Shown one piece after another: positions 19,411 to 27,893 of a stretch of 64,000 nucleotides of DNA (position 1 is the first letter of the stretch; each line of letters opens with the position of its first letter). Source of the DNA: an uncultured Christensenellaceae bacterium (GTDB taxonomy: Bacteria > Bacillota > Clostridia > Christensenellales > UBA3700). The translations under genes were made by a program, and so were the position numbers. The stretch is taken from NCBI GenBank assembly GCA_944381365.1, contig CALWKW010000007.1:21844-85843 (forward strand), read 5' to 3'. The notes beneath the pieces are model-generated. The model saw only the letters and a list, made by a program, of their open reading frames with translations, did no database searches and was not told where the DNA came from.

Positions 19411-20490
19411 TTAGCTGTTTTCGCCTATATTTATTTGATTGTAATCTATATTTTTTCCGTCAAAATCCGTACAGGTAATCATTGTTTGAAGTCCTGTGGA
19501 AAGCTCTATGAGTTTTTGTCTTCTTCCCATATCAAGTTCGCTCAATACATCATCTAGAAGAAGGACGGGTTTTTCTCCCGTTTCGCTTTCAAAAAAATAA
19601 ATTTCTGCGAGTTTTAATGACAAAGCTACCGTACGCTGTTGACCTTGAGAAGCGAATTTTCTTGCGTCTATATCGTTTATTTTTATGGCAATATCGTCTC
19701 TGTGACAACCAAAAGAGGTATATTGCAAAGACATATCTTTTTCAAAATTTTCATAAAGTTTTTCAAAAAATTTTTGACTCAAAGTTTCCTTGTCAGAGTT
19801 TTCTATATCGCACTCGTATTCCAAGGAAAGATTTTCTTTGTTTTCACTTATTTCGCAATGCATTTTTTGAGCAAAAACTTTTATTTTTTCTATAAACTCA
19901 TATCTTTTAGATATGATTATAGCTCCGTATTCGGCAAGTTGCTTGTCCCAGCCATAAAGCATTTCTTTGAGAATTTTTGCGTCTTTTTGCTCTTTTAAAA
20001 GTCTGTTTCGCTGAGATATAATGTTGTTGTATTTTGACAAGGCATTAAAATAATTTTTATTTTGCTGAGAAAGACTTATGTCCATAAATCTTCTTCTCTC
20101 GACAGGGCTTTCCTTGACAAGTTTCATCTCGTCAGGCGAAAAGAAAACTATATTGAGCATGCCGAGAATTTCGCTGAGTTTGACAAGTGGTATCGAATCT
20201 ATGGCTATTCTTTTTTTATCCTGATTGTCTATCGAATATTCTATCGTGTGAGTGGTCTTGTTTTTTTTGAGAACTACCTTTATATAGGCAAAATCACTGC
20301 CCCATTTTATCATTTCCTTGTATTTGTTTGTACGGGGAGATTTTCCTATGCCTGCACAATACAAACTCTCTATGAGATTTGTTTTTCCGCTGGCATTTTT
20401 TCCTATTACAATATTAAGACCGTCTTTGAATTCGACCGTCCTTTTTTCATAATTTCTAAAATTTTTTAGAGTTACGCTCTCTATATACAT
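19411..20490 (-). CDS. recF: DNA replication and repair protein RecF
   Basis: 359 residues. Starts MYIESVTLKNFRNYEK, with Walker A GKNASGKTN, ABC signature SQGQQRTVALSLKL and Walker B VLLLDDVLSELD. RecF loads RecA at gapped DNA together with RecO and RecR. It is transcribed away from dnaA, unlike the usual dnaA-dnaN-recF order in which all run together. No ribosome site is visible. Instead TTGAGA and TAAAAT with a 17-base spacer end 6 bases before the ATG, suggesting a leaderless message. Confidence 0.97.
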   Translation of the reverse strand: MYIESVTLKNFRNYEKRTVEFKDGLNIVIGKNASGKTNLIESLYCAGIGKSPRTNKYKEMIKWGSDFAYIKVVLKKNKTTHTIEYSIDNQDKKRIAIDSIPLVKLSEILGMLNIVFFSPDEMKLVKESPVERRRFMDISLSQQNKNYFNALSKYNNIISQRNRLLKEQKDAKILKEMLYGWDKQLAEYGAIIISKRYEFIEKIKVFAQKMHCEISENKENLSLEYECDIENSDKETLSQKFFEKLYENFEKDMSLQYTSFGCHRDDIAIKINDIDARKFASQGQQRTVALSLKLAEIYFFESETGEKPVLLLDDVLSELDMGRRQKLIELSTGLQTMITCTDFDGKNIDYNQINIGENS

Positions 20491-20496
20491 ATTTTT

Positions 20497-20525
20497 ATTT
20501 TACAACATTATTAAGTTATTCTCAA
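20497..20525 (-). promoter_or_regulatory. Promoter of recF, leaderless geometry
   Basis: On the minus strand TTGAGA, 17 bases, TAAAAT, then 6 bases (AAAAAT) to the ATG. Transcription would begin at or next to the start codon. Confidence 0.55.
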
Positions 20526-20634
20526 CTGATTTTTACTTCTATACAAAACATATTGAATCAAAATTATTATGATTTGGTTTCTTATTTAATAATATATATT
20601 ATTAATAAAATATTATACAATTTGATAAATATAA

Positions 20635-20663
20635 TTGAAATTTTATAGCTTATATAGTATAAT
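20635..20663 (+). promoter_or_regulatory. Promoter of dnaA, leaderless geometry
   Basis: TTGAAA at 20635-20640 and TATAAT at 20658-20663 with a 17-base spacer. The dnaA ATG starts 7 bases after the -10 box, and no ribosome site precedes it. Confidence 0.65.
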
Positions 20664-20669
20664 ATTGTT

Positions 20670-22013
20670 ATGGAAGAATGTAAGAAAATTTGGGGTATTT
20701 TATTACTCGGAATATCCAACAAAATATCTACCGTAAGCTATGATATGTGGTTCAAAAATCTTGAACCTCTCACTATCGCTTACAACAAACTTATTATTGT
20801 CACCGACCTAAAATCGGCAAAACAGACTATCAACAAGAATTATCGCAACATTATCTTGGAAGAAATAAAAAATCTCAACAGCTATGTAGATGATTTTCTT
20901 ATTATCACGCCTGACGAAATTCCCGTATATCAGAACAAGATAGAAGAAGATAAAAAAGAAGAAAAGACAGAAAGTACAAATACTTTCGATCCAAACTTCA
21001 CTTTTGACAGATTCGTTGTCGGCTCGTCAAACCAGATTGCTTATGCCGCAGCAAAAGCCGTAGCAAATCAGCCCGGCACTTTGCACAACCCTTTGTTTAT
21101 ATACGGCGGCGTAGGTCTAGGAAAAACTCATATAATGCACGCAATAGGCAATGAAATTCTCAAAAATAATAAAAAAGCCAAAATTATCTATTGCACTACC
21201 GAGCAATTCGTCAATGACTTTATCGACAGCATTCGTAATAATAAAGACAACGAGCAAAACAGAAAATTCAGAGAAAAATATCGCAATGTCGATGTTTTGA
21301 TGCTTGACGATATTCAGTTTTTGGCAGGAAAGACAGGTACGCAGGAAGCATTGTTCCATACTTTCAACGACCTGTATCAATTCAAAAAGCAAATAGTAAT
21401 TTCTTCGGATAGACATCCTAGAGAACTTACTTTTTTGGAAGAAAGACTTCAGTCAAGATTTTCTAGCGGTCTTACGGTAGACATATCTTTGCCTGATTTG
21501 GAGACAAGAATAGCCATACTTCAAAAGAAGGCTTTTTATAAGAATGTCAATCTTCCTATAAATGTAGTATATTTTATCGCAGAAAAATTCGATAAAAACA
21601 TAAGAGAACTCGAAGGAGCACTTCAAAAAGTGATATTCTATTGTCAGCTCAAAGGTCAACAGCCCGACAATATAGATATCATAAAAGAAGCACTCAAAGA
21701 CGATATAGATGTATCTACTCATATTCTCTCTCTTGACAGTATAGTAGATGCTACATGCTCTTATTTCAATATCAAAAAACAAGAAGTAATCGGCAAGAAA
21801 AAATTAAAACAAATCGTGCAAGCAAGACAGATTGCAATTTATCTTATAAACGATATGCTGGGAGTTCCGCTTGCCACGATAGGAAGTTATTTCGGCGGAA
21901 GAGACCATACCACTATTATCTACGCAAGAGATAAAATCGAAGAAATGGTCAATACCGACCCTCTTGTCGCAAATCAGATAAAAGATATAAAAAATATGAT
22001 ACAAAAGAAGTAA
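20670..22013 (+). CDS. dnaA: Chromosomal replication initiator DnaA
   Basis: 447 residues. Domain I begins MEECKKIWGILLLGISNKIS with the conserved W-F pair further on. The AAA+ domain has FIYGGVGLGKTHIMHAIGNE (Walker A) and VLMLDDIQFL (Walker B), then ERLQSRFSSGLTVDI. Domain IV ends with GGRDHTTIIYARDKIEE, the box-binding helix. It binds the DnaA boxes at oriC and opens the DNA. dnaN follows after a 269-base gap full of DnaA boxes. Confidence 0.99.
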   Translation: MEECKKIWGILLLGISNKISTVSYDMWFKNLEPLTIAYNKLIIVTDLKSAKQTINKNYRNIILEEIKNLNSYVDDFLIITPDEIPVYQNKIEEDKKEEKTESTNTFDPNFTFDRFVVGSSNQIAYAAAKAVANQPGTLHNPLFIYGGVGLGKTHIMHAIGNEILKNNKKAKIIYCTTEQFVNDFIDSIRNNKDNEQNRKFREKYRNVDVLMLDDIQFLAGKTGTQEALFHTFNDLYQFKKQIVISSDRHPRELTFLEERLQSRFSSGLTVDISLPDLETRIAILQKKAFYKNVNLPINVVYFIAEKFDKNIRELEGALQKVIFYCQLKGQQPDNIDIIKEALKDDIDVSTHILSLDSIVDATCSYFNIKKQEVIGKKKLKQIVQARQIAIYLINDMLGVPLATIGSYFGGRDHTTIIYARDKIEEMVNTDPLVANQIKDIKNMIQKK

Positions 22014-22090
22014 TTTGAGGTATTTTATGTCCATTGATTATTTTTAAAATTATAATTAAAAATAATAAAAATATCTTTTCTTCTATGTTT

Positions 22091-22191
22091 TGTGGATATT
22101 GTGGATAACTTGAAAAACTTATCAACATATTTATCAACAAAAATGTGTATTAATTTTTGCTATATGTGTCAATAATAATAGTTTATCAACA
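22091..22191. promoter_or_regulatory. oriC: oriC-type DnaA box cluster between dnaA and dnaN
   Basis: One perfect box TGTGGATAA (22100-22108), an adjacent one-mismatch box TGTGGATAT (22091-22099), and three TTATCAACA boxes (22119-22127, 22131-22139, 22183-22191). The DNA from 22192 to 22270 is nearly all A/T and could be the unwinding element; an AATAATAATAG run directly precedes the last box. The dnaA-dnaN gap is a common oriC position in Firmicutes. Function is inferred from this arrangement. Confidence 0.8.
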
Positions 22192-22282
22192 ATATACACA
22201 TTGTTATTAAGGTATATTATTATCTAATCAATATAAATAAAAAAATATATTAATTGTGCTAAAAGCTAAAATGAGGTGATTT

Positions 22283-23389
22283 ATGAAATTTGTATGCAAC
22301 GGAATGGATTTGTCAGATGCTTTGTCAAAGGTAATGAAAGCTTTGCCTTCAAAAAAGAGTATGCCTATACTCGAAGGTATAAAATTCAGTGCTTTTAAAG
22401 ATACTCTGACAGTTATGGCTACCGACATAGATTTTGTGGTTGTGATGAAAATCAGAGCTGACATAATACTCGAAGGAGAAGTGCTCGTACCCGGCAGAAC
22501 TATCTGCGAATATATAAGAAAAATCAGCAAGGAAAACATTATCGAATTTGATACCACTATAGAAAAGGATAAGCTGTATATTTCTCACTGCGACAGCTTT
22601 ATCTACCTTGCTACAATGAATCTCAACGAATATCCTTCTATCGAAGAGCAAAATTACGATATGCAAGTTGCTATCAAGCAGAAGGACTTCAAAGACCTTG
22701 TAAACAAGACTATTTTTGCTACTTCTACCGAAGATGTAAGACAACAACTCAAAGGATGTCTTATCTCCATAAACGGCAAAGAGATAAGAAGTGTAGGCCT
22801 TGACGGATACAGACTAGCTATCTGCAATAAGCAGCTCGATAAAGAATACAAGACAAAAGAAATTATAGTACCCGCAAAGAGCCTCAGCGAAATATCCAAG
22901 CTTTTTGAAGATGATGAAAATGAAGTTATTCTCAACATCAACGACAAAAAGATGTGTGTAGAGTTTGATAATACAAAAGTAATCACTTCTTTGATTGCAG
23001 GTCAATTCATAAGATATCAGTCCACTATCCCTACATCTTTCGAGACGGTAGTCACAATAGACAGAGCAAGTCTTGAATACAGCATGGACAAGGTAGATGT
23101 AATAGCTCGTCAGGATAAAAACAACTATATCAAAATGGATGTAAAAGAAGGCAAAATGACGATATATTGCAATACAAGTTATAGCAATATTAAGGAAGTA
23201 ATAAATACCTTTACAAGCGGCAAAGATATCACCGTAAATCTCAATGCAAAATATCTCACAGACTGCATCAAAAATAGTCAGGACGAATATGTGTCAATGA
23301 AATTTCTCAACAGCAATTCGCCTATCGTGATTACTCCTATTGAGAGTAATGAATATTTGTATCTTATTTTGCCTATCCGCAGTCGATAA
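22283..23389 (+). CDS. dnaN: DNA polymerase III beta subunit (sliding clamp)
   Basis: 368 residues, full length for the three-domain clamp. Starts MKFVCNGMDLSDALSKVMKALPSKKSMPILEGI and ends with the conserved NEYLYLILPIRSR (the ...MPIR/L tail). GAGGTGAT lies 5 bases before the ATG, so unlike dnaA it has an ordinary ribosome site. The ring-shaped dimer tethers DNA polymerase III and many repair proteins. A repeat of family R2 begins only 3 bases after its stop codon, and a terminator follows. Confidence 0.98.
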   Translation: MKFVCNGMDLSDALSKVMKALPSKKSMPILEGIKFSAFKDTLTVMATDIDFVVVMKIRADIILEGEVLVPGRTICEYIRKISKENIIEFDTTIEKDKLYISHCDSFIYLATMNLNEYPSIEEQNYDMQVAIKQKDFKDLVNKTIFATSTEDVRQQLKGCLISINGKEIRSVGLDGYRLAICNKQLDKEYKTKEIIVPAKSLSEISKLFEDDENEVILNINDKKMCVEFDNTKVITSLIAGQFIRYQSTIPTSFETVVTIDRASLEYSMDKVDVIARQDKNNYIKMDVKEGKMTIYCNTSYSNIKEVINTFTSGKDITVNLNAKYLTDCIKNSQDEYVSMKFLNSNSPIVITPIESNEYLYLILPIRSR

Positions 23390-23392
23390 GTC

Positions 23393-23516
23393 GCCGTCGT
23401 ATAACGGTACGCCTTTGCGAATTTTAGGAACGCCCCTCGCCGTCACATACATCTAGTACGCTCAGGACTCGGGACAACCACTAGAAATTCACAAAATCGC
23501 ATCATTCTCCAACGGC
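23393..23516 (+). repeat. R2 repeat unit after dnaN
   Basis: 124 bases running from GCCGTCGTATAACGG to CTCCAACGGC, so the ends are short inverted repeats (GCCGT/ACGGC). Inner words TTTGCGAATTTT, TCACATACATCTAGTACGCTC and GAAATTCACAAAATCGCA recur in the other copies. It begins 3 bases past the dnaN stop. Confidence 0.8.
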
Positions 23517-23531
23517 TCTAACAAGTTTAAT

Positions 23532-23563
23532 AAAAAGACCACTTCTAAAAGAGTGGTCTTTTT
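23532..23563 (+). terminator. Terminator of dnaA-dnaN
   Basis: AAAAAGACCACTT/GAGTGGTCTTTTT stem, loop CTAAAA, T-tract on the plus strand. Confidence 0.85.
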
Positions 23564-23597
23564 GTTATTATAAAAATAATTAATTTGAAAAGAAATA

Positions 23598-23634
23598 AAA
23601 AAAACACTCTCTTAAAATAAAGAGTGTTTTTTTT
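23598..23634 (-). terminator. Terminator of the parB operon (bidirectional shape)
   Basis: AAAACACTCT/AGAGTGTTTT stem with A-tract and T-tract on either side, 10 bases past the stop of the minus-strand gene at 23645. Confidence 0.8.
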
Positions 23635-23644
23635 ATTGTATGTT

Positions 23645-23992
23645 TTAATCTATTACAAAGCCTTTTCTTTTGCCGTTTTTGTTTTTGGGATATTCTCTCA
23701 ATCTTACGATAAAATCTGTATTTATCAGTTGATTGCCCTCATTGTTTTCTATCAACACGGCATTTTCTTTTACTTCTTTGATAATTCCGTCCACTGAAGT
23801 GCCGTTTACCATATATATTATACAATCTTTGTCTATAAAGTTTTTCAACAACTCATTCATATTGGTCTTTATCCCCTTTTTTTTGCTGTTTTTTCTTTTT
23901 ATAAGATACATCAATACATTTTTCTTTGACGAAAAAAATATCAAGAAAAAAAGTACCAAAAGAATTATCAGCGATAAATAAGAAATATTCAT
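23645..23992 (-). CDS. Membrane-anchored Sm-like protein (DUF6897-like)
   Basis: 115 residues. One N-terminal membrane helix (ISYLSLIILLVLFFLIFFS), a basic linker, then a small beta-rich domain beginning NELLKNFIDKDCIIYMVNGTSVDGIIKE and ending FIVRLREYPKNKNGKRKG. The IVRLREYP ending and the G-T-x-x-G-x-I-x-x-V pattern are what I associate with the clostridial family DUF6897, with an Sm-like barrel; I cannot verify this. The ATG lies 13 bases past parB and has no clear ribosome site, so the start is uncertain and a shorter soluble form from a later ATG is possible. It probably belongs to the parB transcript. Confidence 0.65.
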   Translation of the reverse strand: MNISYLSLIILLVLFFLIFFSSKKNVLMYLIKRKNSKKKGIKTNMNELLKNFIDKDCIIYMVNGTSVDGIIKEVKENAVLIENNEGNQLINTDFIVRLREYPKNKNGKRKGFVID

Positions 23993-24005
23993 AACTATAT
24001 TAATA

Positions 24006-24878
24006 TTATTTTATTTTTGCAAGAATTTCATAGATTCTGTCCAAATCTTCGGGAGTGTAATAATCTATATAAATTCTACCCTTGTTGTTTGTGCCTACGG
24101 CATTTACCTTTGTACCAAATTTTTTCTGCATGATATTTGCAAGATCTTTCAATTCAATAGGTATCTCGGGTATTTTTCTGTTTTTATTTTTAGGATTGAG
24201 ATAATTTCTTACCATTATCTCGAGTTGTCTTACGCTGAGCTGTTTGTCACAGGCAGCGATAGCATAAGTGTTTTGGACTATATAGTCTTTGATTGAAGAA
24301 AGACATCTTGCATGACCTGCCGAAAGTCTTCCGTTTATGACCATATCGATTACGACAGGATTGAGATTCAAAAGTCTCAAAGAGTTTGTGATTACAGGAC
24401 GGGATTTTCCGAGTCTGTCAGCAAGCTGCTCTTGAGTAAAACCGTATTCGTCTATCAAAGCCTTGTATGCCTGAGCTTCTTCGATAGGATTGAGGTCTTG
24501 TCTTTGAAGGTTTTCGATAAGAGCTATTTCTTTGCGTTGTTTTGAGCTGAGTTTTCTTATGATTACGGGTACGGTGGTGTTTCCAGCAAGTTTGCTTGCT
24601 CTGTATCTTCTCTCACCTGCTACTATCTCATAAGTATCGTCCCCGACAGGACATACGATAATAGGCTGTATTACGCCGTAATTTTTGATAGAAGAAGCAA
24701 GTTCTTGCAAAAGATTCTCATCAAATTTTTTTCTCGGCTGATTGGGATTTGTGACAATCTTGGACAAAGCCATGATTTCTACACCCTGATTGAGTTTGCC
24801 GTCTTTGTCATAAGTAGTAAGTTCGCTGTCTACATCCAGCATTTTTTCTATATTAGAGTTGTTACTTTCTTTTTTCAT
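24006..24878 (-). CDS. parB: ParB/Spo0J-family chromosome partition protein
   Basis: 290 residues from the ATG at 24878, preceded by AGGAGGT at 5 bases; the open frame upstream has no family match. The ParB N-domain has NPNQPRKKFDE, the CTP-binding GERRYRASKLAG and ENLQRQDLNPIEEAQAY. The helix-turn-helix is FTQEQLADRLGKSRPVITNSL, and a small C-terminal dimer domain follows. It would bind parS and load SMC. No parA/soj gene is next to it, although the two usually form an operon. The rsmG-mnmG neighbourhood is also that of Noc, so a Noc-like role is an alternative. Candidate parS sites lie 10-12 kb to the right. Confidence 0.92.
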   Translation of the reverse strand: MKKESNNSNIEKMLDVDSELTTYDKDGKLNQGVEIMALSKIVTNPNQPRKKFDENLLQELASSIKNYGVIQPIIVCPVGDDTYEIVAGERRYRASKLAGNTTVPVIIRKLSSKQRKEIALIENLQRQDLNPIEEAQAYKALIDEYGFTQEQLADRLGKSRPVITNSLRLLNLNPVVIDMVINGRLSAGHARCLSSIKDYIVQNTYAIAACDKQLSVRQLEIMVRNYLNPKNKNRKIPEIPIELKDLANIMQKKFGTKVNAVGTNNKGRIYIDYYTPEDLDRIYEILAKIK

Positions 24879-25061
24879 AAGTAACCTCCTAAAAGTTTGA
24901 ACCGATTTAATTATATCTTGTATATTATCATACAATCTGATAAATATATATTATTTTATCATTATTATAGTTTGATATAAAAAACAAACCATAAAGATAA
25001 ACCAATATTATATTTTATTATATCAAATAAAAATATTATATGCAAGACAATATATGTCAAA

Positions 25062-25772
25062 TTATCCTATAATAGGCTGAAGACGGGGTTTATTGCCGCC
25101 TCTTGGATATTTTTTGGGGCAATCTCCCGATTTTTTTATAGTGATTATGTATCTTTTTTCTTCTCTAGACAATTCAAATTCATCAATGCTTTGTATTTTT
25201 GAATTGAGAATTGACAATATCTTTTTTGAATTTTCAAGTTCTTCAGAATAATTTATACCCTTATAAGCTATAAAATATCCGCCCTTTTTTATGAGAGGAA
25301 GAGTATATTCAGAAAGTGTAGGCATGCTTGCCACAGCCCTTGCCACGCACGCATCGAATGATTGAAAATTATCCTTTGCAAAGTCCTCTATACGGCTGTG
25401 AAAAGCCTTTACATTTTTAAGTCCCAATTCTTTTATAAGATACTCTATAAAAGTAATTTTTTTGTTTACGCTGTCTATCAATACAAACTCTTTGTCAGAA
25501 TTCAAAAGAGCAAGGGGAATGCTAGGAAAGCCTGCTCCGCAGCCTATATCGCAAATAGTCTTTATATCGAGCTTATTCAGGATATCGTTTGCCAGAATGC
25601 TGTCGATAAAGTGTTTTTTCTGCACTTCTTCTATATCCGTGATGCTTGTAAGATTGAATTTTTGGTTCCACTCTACAAGCACTTCATAAAAACGCAAAAA
25701 CTTATCCGACAATTCTTTGTCGGAAAAACCTTTTTCATTCAAAAATTTTTCAAGTAATTCAAGTCTTTGCAT
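25062..25772 (-). CDS. rsmG: 16S rRNA (guanine(527)-N7)-methyltransferase RsmG
   Basis: 236 residues. The SAM-binding motif is CDIGCGAGFPSIPLAL, preceded by the family segment WNQKFNLTSITDIEEVQKKHFIDSIL; later VARAVASMPTLSEYTLPLIKKGG. It methylates G527 of 16S rRNA. The C-terminus KYPRGGNKPRLQPIIG is the typical KYPR end. It lies 40 bases after mnmG. No ribosome site is visible at the ATG, although a TGATATAAT box about 26 bases upstream could give it its own promoter. Confidence 0.96.
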   Translation of the reverse strand: MQRLELLEKFLNEKGFSDKELSDKFLRFYEVLVEWNQKFNLTSITDIEEVQKKHFIDSILANDILNKLDIKTICDIGCGAGFPSIPLALLNSDKEFVLIDSVNKKITFIEYLIKELGLKNVKAFHSRIEDFAKDNFQSFDACVARAVASMPTLSEYTLPLIKKGGYFIAYKGINYSEELENSKKILSILNSKIQSIDEFELSREEKRYIITIKKSGDCPKKYPRGGNKPRLQPIIG

Positions 25773-25812
25773 AGTTTTTATGTTTTTATTTTTTTATTAT
25801 ATCAATAGAAAA

Positions 25813-27681
25813 TTATAGTTTGTTTTTTGTCAGATATACTAAAAGCACCGTAATATCGGCAGGCGAAACGCCGCTTATTCTTGAGGCTTGTCCGAGATTT
25901 AGAGGTCTTATTTTGTCAAGTTTTTGCCTTGCTTCTATTCTCAGTCCTTTTATATCGTTGTAATTCAAATTAGAAGGCAAAATTTTTGCTTCGAGTTTGT
26001 TTATATCGTCTATTAAAATTTTTTGTTTTGTGAGATAGCCTTCGTATTTTATGGTAGTTGCCACTTCTTCAAAACATCTTCTGTCAAGGTCTTTGAGTTC
26101 GTCAAAATTTTGCATGAGCATATCAAAAGTTATGCCCGCTCTTTTGAGCATATCTTTGTATGAAAGACCGTTGTTTGGTACAGGCTCACCTATGCTTTCA
26201 AAAAACTCTCTGTATTCTTTGGGAGGAAGAGTTTTGTCCAAAAGCTTTGTTATTTCTTTTATGGTATTAATTTTTGAAAGATAATTATCCCATCTTTCAT
26301 CGCTCACAAGTCCTGCTTCTCTTCCGATAGGAGTAAGTCTTTGGTCGGCATTTTCTTGTCTTAGAAGCAATCTGTGTTCTGCTCTTGCGGTCATCATTCT
26401 GTAAGGCTCGTTTGTGCCTTTTGTGACAAGATCGTCAATAAGCACGCCTATATAAGAATTATCTCTCGAAAGAACCACAAAATCTTTGTTTTTGAGATAC
26501 ATTGAGGCGTTTATGCCTGCCATAATGCCTTGTGCCGCAGCTTCTTCGTATCCGCTGCTGCCATTGAGCTGTCCGGCAAGGAAAAGTCCATGAATGTGTT
26601 TTACCATAAGATATGGAGTAAGGCAAAGCGAATCTATGCAGTCATATTCTATCGCATAAGCAAATCTCAATATCTTGACTTTTTCAAGACCTATTACCGT
26701 CTTGTACATTTCAAGCTGTACATCGAAAGGCAAAGAAGAAGACATACCCTGCACATACATTTCGTTTGTGAGAGAGCTTTCCGGCTCGATAAAAATCTGA
26801 TGTCTTTCTTTGTCGGCAAAACGCATAATCTTGTCTTCGATAGAAGGACAATATCTGGGGCCAATGCTGTGAATACTTCCGTTGTAAAGAGGCGAACGGT
26901 CAATATTCTGCATTATGATTTCTTTTGTTTTTTGAGTGGTGTATGTCAGATAACATACTTCTTTGTTGGGTACAAAGCCCTTTGTCATAAATGAAAAAGG
27001 ATAGATGTTTTCATCGCCTTTTTGCACTTGCATTACATCGAAATTTATAGAATTTTTATCCACTCTCGCAGGAGTACCCGTCTTAAATCTTCTTGTGGGA
27101 ATATCCAGATTTATGAGGCTGTCTGTGAGCTTTGTGGCTCTTGAAAATCCGTTTGGACCTGTCTTTGTGACATTGTCTCCGATTATGATATGAGCATTGA
27201 GATATACGCCTGTCGCCACTACTATCGTATCACAGAAAAATTCTTGATTGAGTGTGGTCTTTATGCCCGTGACTTTGCCGTTTTTTACGATGATTTCTGC
27301 CACTTCTCCCTGCAAAATATCGAGGTTTGGCTCATCTTCAAGCACTCTTTTCATATAGTGATGATAAAGAGTTTTGTCTGCCTGACCTCTCAAGGATTGT
27401 ACTGCCGCTCCCTTTCCCATATTGAGCATGCGGATTTGCAAAAGATTGTTGTCAGCAGATATGCCCATTTGTCCGCCGAGTGCGTCTATTTCTCTCACAA
27501 GATGACCTTTTGCTGTACCGCCTATTGCAGGATTGCAAGCCATAAATGCGATTGCATCGAGCGATAATGTCACGACAAGAGTTTTGTGACCGAGTCGTGC
27601 CAAAGCAAGACATGCCTCTACTCCCGCATGTCCCGCACCGATTACTATTGCGTCATAATTCTTTTGATAACTATCCAGCAT
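25813..27681 (-). CDS. mnmG: tRNA uridine-5-carboxymethylaminomethyl modification enzyme MnmG
   Basis: 622 residues. FAD-binding start YDAIVIGAGHAGVEACLALARLG, then ACNPAIGGTAKGHLVREIDALGG, the Cys-containing PRYCPSIEDK and GQLNGSSGYEEAAAQGI. The C-terminal helical part contains EIEARQKLDKIRPLNLGQASRISGVSPADI (by pattern). MnmG works with MnmE to modify the wobble uridine of tRNAs. It is divergent from mnmE; in many genomes the two are consecutive. AGAGG lies about 12 bases upstream of the ATG, longer than usual. Confidence 0.97.
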   Translation of the reverse strand: MLDSYQKNYDAIVIGAGHAGVEACLALARLGHKTLVVTLSLDAIAFMACNPAIGGTAKGHLVREIDALGGQMGISADNNLLQIRMLNMGKGAAVQSLRGQADKTLYHHYMKRVLEDEPNLDILQGEVAEIIVKNGKVTGIKTTLNQEFFCDTIVVATGVYLNAHIIIGDNVTKTGPNGFSRATKLTDSLINLDIPTRRFKTGTPARVDKNSINFDVMQVQKGDENIYPFSFMTKGFVPNKEVCYLTYTTQKTKEIIMQNIDRSPLYNGSIHSIGPRYCPSIEDKIMRFADKERHQIFIEPESSLTNEMYVQGMSSSLPFDVQLEMYKTVIGLEKVKILRFAYAIEYDCIDSLCLTPYLMVKHIHGLFLAGQLNGSSGYEEAAAQGIMAGINASMYLKNKDFVVLSRDNSYIGVLIDDLVTKGTNEPYRMMTARAEHRLLLRQENADQRLTPIGREAGLVSDERWDNYLSKINTIKEITKLLDKTLPPKEYREFFESIGEPVPNNGLSYKDMLKRAGITFDMLMQNFDELKDLDRRCFEEVATTIKYEGYLTKQKILIDDINKLEAKILPSNLNYNDIKGLRIEARQKLDKIRPLNLGQASRISGVSPADITVLLVYLTKNKL

Positions 27682-27857
27682 TGGTATATTACGACCTCTT
27701 TATCTGCAAATATTTTGCTGATAATCTATTGATTTTTATCCCTAAATACCATATAAATCCGATTTTATCTGTTGTATATAAATCAAAATCAAATTGATAT
27801 TATTCTTTTATTGTATCAACAGCCATACACGATTATTATATCATACGCCACTATTAT

Positions 27858-27887
27858 TTGCAAATGCCTTAATGGCTATGATATAAT
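27858..27887 (+). promoter_or_regulatory. Promoter of mnmE, extended -10, leaderless geometry
   Basis: TGATATAAT (extended -10; hexamer 27882-27887) with TTGCAA 18 bases upstream (27858-27863). The mnmE ATG starts 7 bases after the -10 box. Confidence 0.6.
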
Positions 27888-27893
27888 TAAATT

